A stretch of DNA of 5,439 bases from Clostridiales bacterium UBA929. Lineage in GTDB: Bacteria; Bacillota; Clostridia; Oscillospirales; UBA929. The stretch is taken from positions 1 through 5,439 of the forward strand of contig DBDP01000073.1 of assembly GCA_002293625.1 (NCBI GenBank), written 5' to 3'. The notes beneath the pieces were generated by a model, which ran no database searches, had not been told where the DNA came from, and worked only from the letters and a program-made list of their open reading frames with translations. Positions 1 to 5,439 of the stretch are shown here, piece after piece. Position numbers and translations under genes: made by a program. Numbering within the stretch: position 1 is the stretch's first letter; each line of letters opens with the position of its first letter.

Positions 1-91
1 CCGTAGGGTGCGCCGACCCGGCGCACCGTGGAAATTTGCCGCACGAGAACCGACGGCGCCCACGGACGACCGAGGGCGGTCGTCCCTACGG
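1..91. repeat. Composite two-hairpin repeat, copy 1
   Basis: The ends form an 8-bp inverted repeat, CCGTAGGG at 1-8 and CCCTACGG at 84-91. Inside are two perfect hairpins. Hairpin A has the 8-bp stem GGTGCGCC (7-14) and GGCGCACC (20-27) around the loop GACCC. Hairpin B has the 9-bp stem GGACGACCG (64-72) and CGGTCGTCC (77-85) around the loop AGGG. A spacer at 28-59 joins them. Positions 3-59 recur at 416-473 with a single G inserted as the only difference. No coding potential is supported here; the open frame starting at 36 is a by-product of the repeat. It looks like a non-autonomous structured intergenic repeat or small mobile repeat. The element begins at the window edge and could continue to the left. 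The structure is seen directly; mobility is inference. Confidence 0.85.
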
Positions 92-123
92 AGACGGGGA
101 ATGGCGGGATACGAAAACTAACA

Positions 124-131
124 GGGAGGGG
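124..131 (+). promoter_or_regulatory. Ribosome binding site of the small plus-strand gene
   Basis: GGGAGGGG lies 6 nt before the GTG at 138. This purine-rich site complements the 3' end of 16S rRNA and decides the start. The longer frame reaching back to 36 would begin inside the repeat with TTG and has no comparable site. I saw no convincing -10/-35 promoter in the 46 bases between the repeat and the start codon, so transcription probably begins in the repeat or further left. Confidence 0.7.
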
Positions 132-137
132 TTCGCA

Positions 138-419
138 GTGAAAAGAGTAAAAGTGATGCTTCCGCAAGGTCTTTATGAGCCGGTAGCGCCCGAAGGAGAC
201 GCTTTCAAGCAAAGAATCACCGTATTGGGTGACCGCATCATGTGGAGCGTTGACAAAGAGGACGGCACGACGCACCGCGTCTACCGTTATCGGTTCAAAG
301 AGGGTGTGTTGTATCTGGACGGCGTGGATTCCGCCCAGAGATGCCTTTTCAAAACACGTGACGGTTCTATTTGGGTCGCCGACGTTGAGTTCAAGATGAA
401 GGGGTTCGTTCTTCTGTAG
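138..419 (+). CDS. Hypothetical protein, 93 aa, between two structured repeats
   Basis: I do not recognise the family. The GTG start is chosen for the GGGAGGGG site 6 nt upstream. The product begins VKRVKVMLPQG and has no signal peptide or membrane segment, so it is probably cytoplasmic. It is rich in charged and aromatic residues arranged as likely short beta strands, for example RITVLGDRIMWSV (27-39), THRVYRYRFKEGVLYLDGV (45-63) and SIWVADVEFKMKG (77-89). That pattern would suit a small beta-sheet fold, but this is inference. The last sense codon CTG and the TAG stop straddle the start of the second repeat copy (GTAGGG from 416), so the original reading frame may have been longer and cut by the repeat. 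The base composition looks less GC-rich than that of the wall-synthesis genes it faces. It converges on mrdA, with 132 nt between the stop codons, and shows no functional link to that operon. It could be a complete small gene, or the remnant of a larger one. Confidence 0.6.
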   Translation: MKRVKVMLPQGLYEPVAPEGDAFKQRITVLGDRIMWSVDKEDGTTHRVYRYRFKEGVLYLDGVDSAQRCLFKTRDGSIWVADVEFKMKGFVLL

Positions 420-495
420 GGTGCGCCGACCCGGCGCACCGTGGGAAATTTGCCGCACGAGAACCGACGGCGCGTCGAAGGGCGACGCGCCCTAC
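416..495. repeat. Composite two-hairpin repeat, copy 2
   Basis: This is a direct-orientation second copy of the element at 1-91. GTAGGG (416-421) opens it and CCCTAC (490-495) closes it. Hairpin A, GGTGCGCC (420-427) and GGCGCACC (433-440) with loop GACCC, is identical to copy 1. The spacer at 441-473 differs by one extra G. Hairpin B is different in sequence: GGCGCGTCG (469-477) pairs with CGACGCGCC (483-491) around AAGGG. It is still a perfect 9-bp stem followed by CTAC. The first bases of the repeat provide the TAG stop of the gene at 138-419. The element occupies the convergent region between that gene and mrdA. It may form strong RNA structure at the 3' ends of both transcripts, which is inference. 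Confidence 0.85.
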
Positions 496-498
496 ATA

Positions 499-517
499 CC
501 CCTTCCGGCGGAAGGGG
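499..517. repeat. Third hairpin beside the repeat, 3' of mrdA
   Basis: CCCCTTCC (499-506) pairs with GGAAGGGG (510-517) around the loop GGC, a perfect 8-bp stem. On the minus strand it is preceded by GTAG (522-519), as is the hairpin B unit that starts 3 nt beyond it, so it looks like one more unit of the same repeat family. It lies 35-53 nt past the mrdA stop codon and could slow exonucleases or polymerase there. Neither strand has a T-run after the stem, so it is not a typical intrinsic terminator. Confidence 0.6.
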
Positions 518-551
518 GCTACGATGGGACATGGACGAATCGCCACGACCG

Positions 552-2657
552 CTATTTCCTCAAAACCCCTTCTGCGGGATTGTTCCGCATGTCCTCCTGA
601 AGCCGGAAGTACAAGTCGATAACGTCCCGCGCGATCGGCGCGATGGTCGAACCCGCGCCGCCCTTCTCCACGGCAACGGCGACGGCGATCTGCGGATCGT
701 CCGCCGGAGCGTAGGCAACGAAGACGCCGTTGTTGGGTCTGTCGCTTACCTGCGCCGAGCCGGTCTTTCCGGCCACGGGGATATCAAAGTCGCGAAAGAC
801 GTTGTACGCCGTGCCGCCCTGCTGGGTAACGGCGCGCATCCCCTCTTGCAAAGCCGCTACGTTCTGCGGTTGCATCTCCAGCTTCAGGGCGACTTCGGGA
901 CGCGAAACAAAGTATTCGTAACTGTAATCGTGGCTGAGAACTTCCTTTAGTAAATGTGCTTTATACCGTGTGCCGCCGTTCGCGATGGTGGCGGCGTAGT
1001 TCGCCAGCTGCACCGGCGTGAAGGCGTTGTTTTCCTGCCCGATCGCGGCGGAAAGGGTGTTGCCGTCCCACCATTCGGTGTTCAGCGCTTCCGCTGTCTG
1101 CGGACTCGCGACCCAGCCCAGCGTCTCGCGTTTCGGATCCTCCAGCTCAACGCCGGTGGGAACACCCAGCCCGAAACGGTTCGCCCAGCGGGAGATTTCT
1201 TGAATACCGGCAAGCCGCCCGGATTCAAAGAAATAGTAGTTGCAGGACACCTTCAACGCATTGCAGACGTTAACGTGACCGTGAGAACCGGTGCAGCTCG
1301 GCTGCGGAAATGGATAAAACGTATACTTCACATGGTCAAAGATGGTGGAGGACGGCGTGACCGTTCCGTTTTCGAGCGCCGCCGCCGCGGTCACCATCTT
1401 GAAGGTGGAACCCGGCGCGTAGGTACCGTTGATCGCGCGGTTATACAAAGGATTCAGAGGATCCTCCAGCAGACTCGAAAAATCCTCCATAAAGGTTCTC
1501 GCGCTGTAGGTGGGATAATTGGCGGCAGCCAGCACCTCGCCGCTGTTTACATCAATAACGGCGGCGGCTGCTGCCTCCGCCTCCTGTCCGCGAAGCGGCG
1601 CGCCGTTCTCGATGAGGTTTTGTACCCCCTCGGCAAGCAGCCGCTCCAGCTCCTCCTGAAAACGTATATCAATCGTTAGGAATACATTCTGCCCCGCTTC
1701 GGGTTCGGCGGATTCGGCAACCTCCACCACTCGCCCTTCCTGTGTAACAGTTTCCAGCCGCGTTCCGGCTTCGCCGTGCAGCCAGCTCTCAAACGCTTTT
1801 TCAACGCCGTCCACGCCGACCAGTTCATCGAGCTGATAGCCTTCATAACCCTCCGCGTCCTGTATCGGTCCGATTCTTCCAAGAATCGCTCCTGCTGCGT
1901 CGGTATGGACTTCCCGCGCCGTCGCGGATACAACGCTGACCCCCGCGTATCCGTTTTCCGAAACCCGCGCGATAAGCTCCATCGGAACGTCCCGCGCGAA
2001 GGTATAAGCGGGGATAAATAAATACGGTTTCGTCACCTCGCCGCTCGCTTCGTCCCGCTCGACGACCGACGCTTGATACCGTAGGTCAATCTCATACAGC
2101 ACCCCTGCGGCGAGCCGCGCCTCGGTAAGCGACAAACCCTCGGGCAAACCGGGAGCTTCTTCGTCGTCATCGGTCATGCCGTATTCGTTAAAGAGCCTGT
2201 TCATCAGCTCTCCGGCGGACATGTCCTCCGGCCAGCCTTTCTTCATTAGGTAATGGGTAAGGTATTTTTCTTGATCCGGCGTCGCTTCGGTGTAAGCAAA
2301 GGGCGGCGGGGACACCGGCAGCAGGATTTGCTCGTAAGATACGCCGCAGGCATCGGCGTCTTGAATCAAGCGGAGAATTACCTCCGCCTGCCCGCCGCCC
2401 CGAAACAGCGCCGCGCGGTCAATCACGGCGTTGTAAGCCAGCTTGTTTGTCACGAGGGGGCGTCCGTAGCGGTCGTAGATCTCGCCGCGCGTCGCCGGAA
2501 CGGTCACGGTGCGGGTGGATGTGCGCAGCACCTCCGGCTCGGGATCGGTTTCGCCCGAGAACTGCAGCCCCGCGAGCCGCACCCCCATCGTAAAGGCCAG
2601 CGCGACGACCAGCGCGCTCATCACAATCAGGCGAATTGTCAGTTTATACCCGCCCAT
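552..2657 (-). CDS. mrdA: Penicillin-binding protein 2 (class B PBP, elongasome transpeptidase)
   Basis: This D,D-transpeptidase cross-links peptidoglycan during side-wall growth. It is normally driven by the SEDS glycosyltransferase RodA and held in the rod complex by MreC. The 701-aa product has a short cytoplasmic start and a membrane anchor at about residues 8-30, with the rest outside the cell. The PBP dimerisation region opens with PATRGEIYDRYGRPLVTN (54-71). The transpeptidase domain covers about 320-685 and shows all three active-site motifs: STFK with nucleophile Ser417, SCN at 471-473, and KTG at 631-633. The length is normal for Gram-positive PBP2 proteins, and no PASTA domains are present, which argues against a divisome or sporulation PBP of the PASTA type. 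An acidic stretch near 125-180 lies in the N-terminal region. The ATG start has AAGGAG 6 nt upstream and follows mreD by 13 nt. It is the last gene of the cluster. A CHHC cluster at 455-465 near the active site is described under findings. Confidence 0.95.
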   Translation of the reverse strand: MGGYKLTIRLIVMSALVVALAFTMGVRLAGLQFSGETDPEPEVLRTSTRTVTVPATRGEIYDRYGRPLVTNKLAYNAVIDRAALFRGGGQAEVILRLIQDADACGVSYEQILLPVSPPPFAYTEATPDQEKYLTHYLMKKGWPEDMSAGELMNRLFNEYGMTDDDEEAPGLPEGLSLTEARLAAGVLYEIDLRYQASVVERDEASGEVTKPYLFIPAYTFARDVPMELIARVSENGYAGVSVVSATAREVHTDAAGAILGRIGPIQDAEGYEGYQLDELVGVDGVEKAFESWLHGEAGTRLETVTQEGRVVEVAESAEPEAGQNVFLTIDIRFQEELERLLAEGVQNLIENGAPLRGQEAEAAAAAVIDVNSGEVLAAANYPTYSARTFMEDFSSLLEDPLNPLYNRAINGTYAPGSTFKMVTAAAALENGTVTPSSTIFDHVKYTFYPFPQPSCTGSHGHVNVCNALKVSCNYYFFESGRLAGIQEISRWANRFGLGVPTGVELEDPKRETLGWVASPQTAEALNTEWWDGNTLSAAIGQENNAFTPVQLANYAATIANGGTRYKAHLLKEVLSHDYSYEYFVSRPEVALKLEMQPQNVAALQEGMRAVTQQGGTAYNVFRDFDIPVAGKTGSAQVSDRPNNGVFVAYAPADDPQIAVAVAVEKGGAGSTIAPIARDVIDLYFRLQEDMRNNPAEGVLRK

Positions 2658-2663
2658 ACGTTA

Positions 2664-2669
2664 CTCCTT
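2664..2669 (-). promoter_or_regulatory. Ribosome binding site of mrdA
   Basis: AAGGAG on the minus strand sits 6 nt before the mrdA ATG, inside the 13-nt gap after the mreD stop. It is the strongest Shine-Dalgarno site in the operon part of the window. PBP2 is therefore likely translated by its own initiation as well as from ribosomes finishing mreD. Confidence 0.85.
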
Positions 2670-2670
2670 T

Positions 2671-3174
2671 TCAAGACTTCTCTTCGAACAATCGTGAAAC
2701 ACCTCGGAACAGAGGGTAAAGCGGCAGAAGGCACACAATGCCCGCCAGCGCCTCCGGCAGCCCGACGGTGAGGAAGGCCGGCCACACCGTCCGCCCCGGA
2801 ATCAGGTAGAATAAAAAAAAGAGCAAAAACTCGGTAACAACGGCGGTGACCACCGTCATCAGCAGCGCCGACCAAAACGTCTTTTGCAAGCTTCGCTCGC
2901 ACAAAAGCCCCGTTATGATGCCCGCAGCCATCAGCGACAGAGCGAACAGACCCTCCACCGTCGGCGTCATGGCGTCGCAAAGCAGCCCGCATACCAATCC
3001 GGCGGCTCCTCCCGCCACCGGTCCGGTAACAACCGACAACGCGACGACGGCGGGAACCGAAACGAGCGGGTTTGGGATAACCGGAACGCGCGTCAGCACC
3101 CGTGTTTGGAGAATCGCGGCAAGAAGAATCAATACGCCGAAGCATACCCCTCTCACGGCGCGGCTACTGCTCAT
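2671..3174 (-). CDS. mreD: Rod shape-determining protein MreD
   Basis: MreD is the small polytopic membrane protein of the elongasome, coupling MreC and PBP2 to the cytoplasmic rod machinery. The 167-aa product is almost entirely hydrophobic, with about five or six membrane segments (roughly 9-27, 34-50, 52-68, 75-92, 101-125 and 132-155). The stretch GLVCGLLCDAMTPTVEGLFA (59-78) matches the glycine/aspartate signature seen after the second helices of MreD proteins. Length is normal for the family. Two adjacent ATG codons compete as start: 3174 is 7 nt and 3177 is 4 nt from GGAG (3182-3185), so 3174 is preferred. A TTG at 3195 lacks a good site. The gene overlaps the end of mreC by 11 nt, which points to translational coupling. 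The assignment rests on topology, motif and position between mreC and mrdA; MreD sequences are poorly conserved. Confidence 0.88.
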   Translation of the reverse strand: MSSSRAVRGVCFGVLILLAAILQTRVLTRVPVIPNPLVSVPAVVALSVVTGPVAGGAAGLVCGLLCDAMTPTVEGLFALSLMAAGIITGLLCERSLQKTFWSALLMTVVTAVVTEFLLFFLFYLIPGRTVWPAFLTVGLPEALAGIVCLLPLYPLFRGVSRLFEEKS

Positions 3175-4006
3175 CATGATACTCCAGCACGACAAACACC
3201 TGCGTCAGTGTTTCTAATGTGGCTTCGGGCGTGAGGACGGCGTATTCCGCCTGCCCCGACGGCTCCGTTTGGATTCCGATAACCTTTCCGATTGGGATGT
3301 CGGGCGGGAACACGCCGCCCTGTCCCGACGTCAGCACCAAATCGCCGTATTGAAGATCGGAACCCAGCGGCAGATACGAAAGCCGCAGGCTCCCCTCGTT
3401 CATCAGCGTCCATTCGCCTTCCGCGACAGCTGTTTGCCCGGTGCGCTCCACCTTCGCACCCGCCGATAATGCCGTGTCGATGACCTGCGAGACAGTCGCC
3501 CAACCGCTCCCGACTTCGGTAACCACACCGGCTAGGTATCCTTCGGCGGTCAGTACACACTGCCCAACCTCAAGCCCCGCTTCACTGCCCTTGCTTAAGG
3601 TAAACAAACGCTCCCACGCCGTCGGGTCGCGGTCTGTTATCAGCGCGATCTCAAAGGTAAAGCCGCGCTCACGCAGCCCAAGACCCAGCATTGTCCGCAG
3701 GCGGTCGTTTTCCTCGGCCAGTTCGTCGGCAAGGCGCTTTTCCTCTTCCATTTCCGCGACGTATACACGGAGGCTTTCGTATTTCGCCAGCAGATCCTCG
3801 TAGTTCGCGGCCGCGTCCGAGCGTCTCGTGAAATAGTCGGAAACGGAACCGATTAACGTGTGCATCGGTTGGAAAATGGTATTAATAACGTTTGAGACAG
3901 GAGACGTGCGCCCTTTGGTAAAGAACGAGCTTACCGCCATCGAAAGGACGAACAGCACGACGGCGCAGACGATAACGGCGGCTTTATGCTTCGCGATAAA
4001 TTTCAT
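3164..4006 (-). CDS. mreC: Rod shape-determining protein MreC
   Basis: MreC is a bitopic scaffold that forms filaments outside the membrane and activates PBP2 in the rod complex. The 280-aa product has a basic cytoplasmic tip (MKFIAKHK), one membrane helix at about 9-27, a coiled coil rich in Glu, Leu and Lys at about 65-108, and then the two-lobed beta-barrel region from about 115 to 277. The family signature is clear at 220-241: GD, TSGQGGVFP, then IPIGKV. Length is normal. The ATG at 4006-4004 overlaps the maf stop as ATGA, and no strong Shine-Dalgarno precedes it (only GGGG 8 nt or so away), so re-initiation by ribosomes finishing maf is likely. The next gene, mreD, begins inside its 3' end. 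In many related clusters mreB precedes mreC; here maf does directly. Confidence 0.94.
   Translation of the reverse strand: MKFIAKHKAAVIVCAVVLFVLSMAVSSFFTKGRTSPVSNVINTIFQPMHTLIGSVSDYFTRRSDAAANYEDLLAKYESLRVYVAEMEEEKRLADELAEENDRLRTMLGLGLRERGFTFEIALITDRDPTAWERLFTLSKGSEAGLEVGQCVLTAEGYLAGVVTEVGSGWATVSQVIDTALSAGAKVERTGQTAVAEGEWTLMNEGSLRLSYLPLGSDLQYGDLVLTSGQGGVFPPDIPIGKVIGIQTEPSGQAEYAVLTPEATLETLTQVFVVLEYHDEQ
3182..3185 (-). promoter_or_regulatory. Ribosome binding site deciding the mreD start
   Basis: GGAG on the minus strand, within the last codons of mreC. It is 7 nt from the ATG at 3174 and 4 nt from the ATG at 3177, favouring the former. It lies downstream of the TTG at 3195 and so argues against that longer start. 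Confidence 0.6.
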
Positions 4007-4590
4007 GGCGCGTACCCCGATAACAAGTCTATCCCGAAATGCCGGAGCATTTGGGAGAGCAGGCAGAGCGGCAAGCCCATCACGGCGTAGAAATCGCCCT
4101 CGATACGCTCGACCAGCATCGCCCCGCGTTCCTGTATGCCATACGCGCCCGCCTTGTCCATCGGTTCGCCGGTGGCGATGTACGCCCGTATCTCTCCGTC
4201 GCTCAAGGGGCGGATAGAGACAGCCGCCGCTTCCGCGCGGGTGAGCGTTTCCCCGTCCAGCAAAACAGAGACGCCGGTCACCACGGTGTGTGTTCTCCCC
4301 GAAAGGGAGCGCAGCATACGGAACGCTTCTTCCTCACTGTGGGGTTTACCCAAAACCGCGCCGCCGCAAACCACCAGCGTGTCCGCCGCGATCACAAGCG
4401 TTCCCGCGCCGCACCGCGCCGCCACATCCTCCCCTTTTCGCAGCGAAAGCGCCGCGACCGCCTCTTCGGGCGGGAGGTCAATTTCTTCATCGGCAAGTGA
4501 GGGGATGATTTCGCAGGGTAGCCCGATCCGGCGCATCAGCTCCGCTCTGCGGGGCGACGCGGACGCCAAAACAAAACGGCTCACAGCCAT
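4003..4590 (-). CDS. maf: Maf family nucleoside triphosphate pyrophosphatase
   Basis: Maf proteins are cytoplasmic housekeeping enzymes that hydrolyse non-canonical or surplus nucleotides to the monophosphate and pyrophosphate; some members also affect septum formation. The 195-aa product carries the family motifs in order: LASASPRRAELM (8-19) for the phosphate-binding start, AADT (68-71) with the probable catalytic Asp70, LGKP (80-83), LSGRTHTVVTGVS (96-108), and DKAGAYGIQ (145-153). The last motif resembles the YhdE type (dTTP/UTP preferring) rather than the YceF type, an inference from recalled family patterns. The ATG at 4590 is chosen because LASASPRR starts 8 residues later, as usual. 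The frame extends upstream to 4746, but that part only shadows the U32 gene. A GTG at 4584, which overlaps the U32 stop as GTGA, is an alternative. No good Shine-Dalgarno is seen, so coupling to the upstream gene is likely. Its stop shares ATGA with mreC. Confidence 0.93.
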   Translation of the reverse strand: MAVSRFVLASASPRRAELMRRIGLPCEIIPSLADEEIDLPPEEAVAALSLRKGEDVAARCGAGTLVIAADTLVVCGGAVLGKPHSEEEAFRMLRSLSGRTHTVVTGVSVLLDGETLTRAEAAAVSIRPLSDGEIRAYIATGEPMDKAGAYGIQERGAMLVERIEGDFYAVMGLPLCLLSQMLRHFGIDLLSGYAP

Positions 4591-5439
4591 TTGCGTTTGT
4601 GTTCGCCGGGCGCGTAAAACCCGGTGGTTACCGATTGCGGCTCGTAGTCGCCGCGCCCCAGATAGGCGTTCGCGATCTGTACGCATTCGCGCGCGTTCTC
4701 GGTGGCGAAGTCCAGACGCGCCGCCCAAAGCCCGATGTGCCGCCATTGCTTTTTATACGGCTCCATCCAGAGTTTGTGGCTGCCGTACACCAAGGTACAG
4801 TGTCCGCTCTCGCGCACCAGCGGCATAAGACCGCCCTCCCTGTCGGACAGCTCGTTTTTCATGTTGTCGCAGGCGCAAACGCCGCTGCGCTTGCGAATCA
4901 GGCACTGCCGCGCGAGCAGCAGGGGCAGCCGTCCGTATACGATCATCTCGGTGTCGGCGATATGGTTAAGCGCCCGAATCTCCTCCAGCGTCAGCCACGG
5001 AGCCAACGTACAGGAAATTACGCCCATCATCTTCGCCGCTTTGAGCGTCAGCGCGGAGGAAACGCACCAATTGGCACGCGGCGTAAACCCGTGCCGGAGT
5101 GCCAGCACAGCCTGTCCGGGATTATACGTAAGCGCCTCGCGGAAGCCGATATCGTGCAAACGCTTCAGACGCGCCCCAATCTCGCTCCGTTCGCTTTCCG
5201 CTATAATACGCGGAAACACGGCTACGGGAACCGTCTCACTGCGCACCAAATCCTCGGCACGTACGGGGTCTCCGGACGCCTCACCGAGCGGGACATAGAG
5301 CCGTTCGGGCGGCAGACGCAGCAGTTCGGGCGTGACTTGCGCCATCTTCGCGACTTTGATGGTTATGCACGGTTTGTCGGCGCGGGGAAGCAGGCGGGCG
5401 TCGGCGGCGAAATGCCCCGGCGGACGCTCCGGCAGCGCG
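4581..5439 (-). CDS. U32 family peptidase-like protein, C-terminal part (5' end outside window)
   Basis: The frame is open to the window edge; 285 residues of the C-terminal part are visible, starting ALPERPPGHFAAD. U32 proteins were named as collagenase-like peptidases, but well-studied members (RlhA, TrhP) are iron-sulfur-linked factors for hydroxylation of 23S rRNA or tRNA, so a protease role should not be assumed. Supporting segments in the visible fragment are RLYVPL (46-51), the block around CTLAPWLTLEEI (143-154), VYGRLPLLLARQC (167-179), and the end TTGFYAPGE (271-279), which resembles the TxGHFxRG close of the family. Four cysteines, at about 179, 188, 190 and 214, follow C-x8-C-x-C-x23-C and could bind an Fe-S cluster. 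Pieces such as IVYGR, the cysteines and SDREGG fit the longer YhbU-like group. The gene overlaps maf by 10 nt and heads the visible operon. Substrate unknown. Confidence 0.82.
   Translation of the reverse strand, partial: ALPERPPGHFAADARLLPRADKPCITIKVAKMAQVTPELLRLPPERLYVPLGEASGDPVRAEDLVRSETVPVAVFPRIIAESERSEIGARLKRLHDIGFREALTYNPGQAVLALRHGFTPRANWCVSSALTLKAAKMMGVISCTLAPWLTLEEIRALNHIADTEMIVYGRLPLLLARQCLIRKRSGVCACDNMKNELSDREGGLMPLVRESGHCTLVYGSHKLWMEPYKKQWRHIGLWAARLDFATENARECVQIANAYLGRGDYEPQSVTTGFYAPGEHKRKWL

Noticed and set aside
36..137. N-terminal extension of the small plus-strand gene back to a TTG at 36
   Set aside because: The first part translates the repeat, which is also present at 449-473 outside any such gene, and it lacks a ribosome binding site. 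The GTG at 138 has a strong one.
1..495. CRISPR array
   Set aside because: Only two repeat copies occur, more than 400 nt apart, with internal hairpins and a gene between them; there are no regular short spacers.
499..517. Hairpin as an intrinsic terminator of the mrdA operon
   Set aside because: The stem is good but no T-run follows on either strand; it fits the GTAG-headed repeat units better.
441..950. 169-aa plus-strand open frame
   Set aside because: It starts in the repeat and runs antisense through the end of mrdA, whose KTG motif and C-terminus are clear. It has no recognisable domain.
954..1679. 241-aa plus-strand open frame
   Set aside because: It is antisense to the PBP2 transpeptidase domain, with low-complexity Arg/Gly-rich composition typical of a shadow in GC-rich DNA.
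2639..3145. 168-aa minus-strand frame overlapping mreD
   Set aside because: It is a different frame of the same strand with Arg-rich, non-hydrophobic sequence. The mreD frame gives a coherent membrane protein in the expected position.
4591..4746. 52-residue N-terminal extension of Maf
   Set aside because: It is Arg-rich and lies within the U32 coding region. Maf proteins normally start just before the LASxSPRR motif, as from 4590.
4136..4828. 230-aa plus-strand open frame
   Set aside because: It is Ser/Arg/Ala-rich and antisense to maf and the U32 gene, both of which have clear family motifs.

Overview
The window is a GC-rich stretch of a bacterial chromosome. Most of it (about 552-5439) is one tightly packed minus-strand gene cluster for cell-wall elongation. 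Read in the direction of transcription it runs: the C-terminal part of a U32-family peptidase-like protein (open at the right edge), maf (nucleotide pyrophosphatase), mreC, mreD, and mrdA (class B penicillin-binding protein 2). The gene order, the Shine-Dalgarno sites and the form of the PBP2 suggest a high-GC member of the Clostridia, possibly Oscillospiraceae-like. That placement is inference from sequence style, not from a database match.

The five genes are joined by overlaps or a 13-nt gap: U32/maf overlap by 10 nt, maf/mreC share an ATGA, mreC/mreD overlap by about 11 nt, and mreD/mrdA are 13 nt apart with a clear AAGGAG. This implies one transcript with translational coupling, and its promoter lies outside the window. 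MreC and MreD are the membrane parts of the rod (elongasome) complex, and PBP2 is its transpeptidase. MreB, which often sits between maf and mreC in related clusters, is absent from this locus. No rodA or min genes follow mrdA; the cluster ends there.

The left 550 bases are different. A small plus-strand gene (138-419, 93 codons, GTG start, strong ribosome binding site, unknown family) converges on mrdA. It lies between two direct copies of a composite structured repeat (1-91 and 416-495). Each copy opens with GTAGGG and a hairpin, continues with a nearly identical spacer, and ends with a second hairpin and CCCTAC. The second hairpin has a different stem sequence in each copy but stays perfectly paired. 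The second repeat copy supplies the stop codon of the small gene. A further hairpin (499-517), also preceded by GTAG on the minus strand, follows three bases later, close to the end of mrdA. This repeat-flanked cassette is the least ordinary part of the window. No transposase, CRISPR array, tRNA or rRNA was seen.
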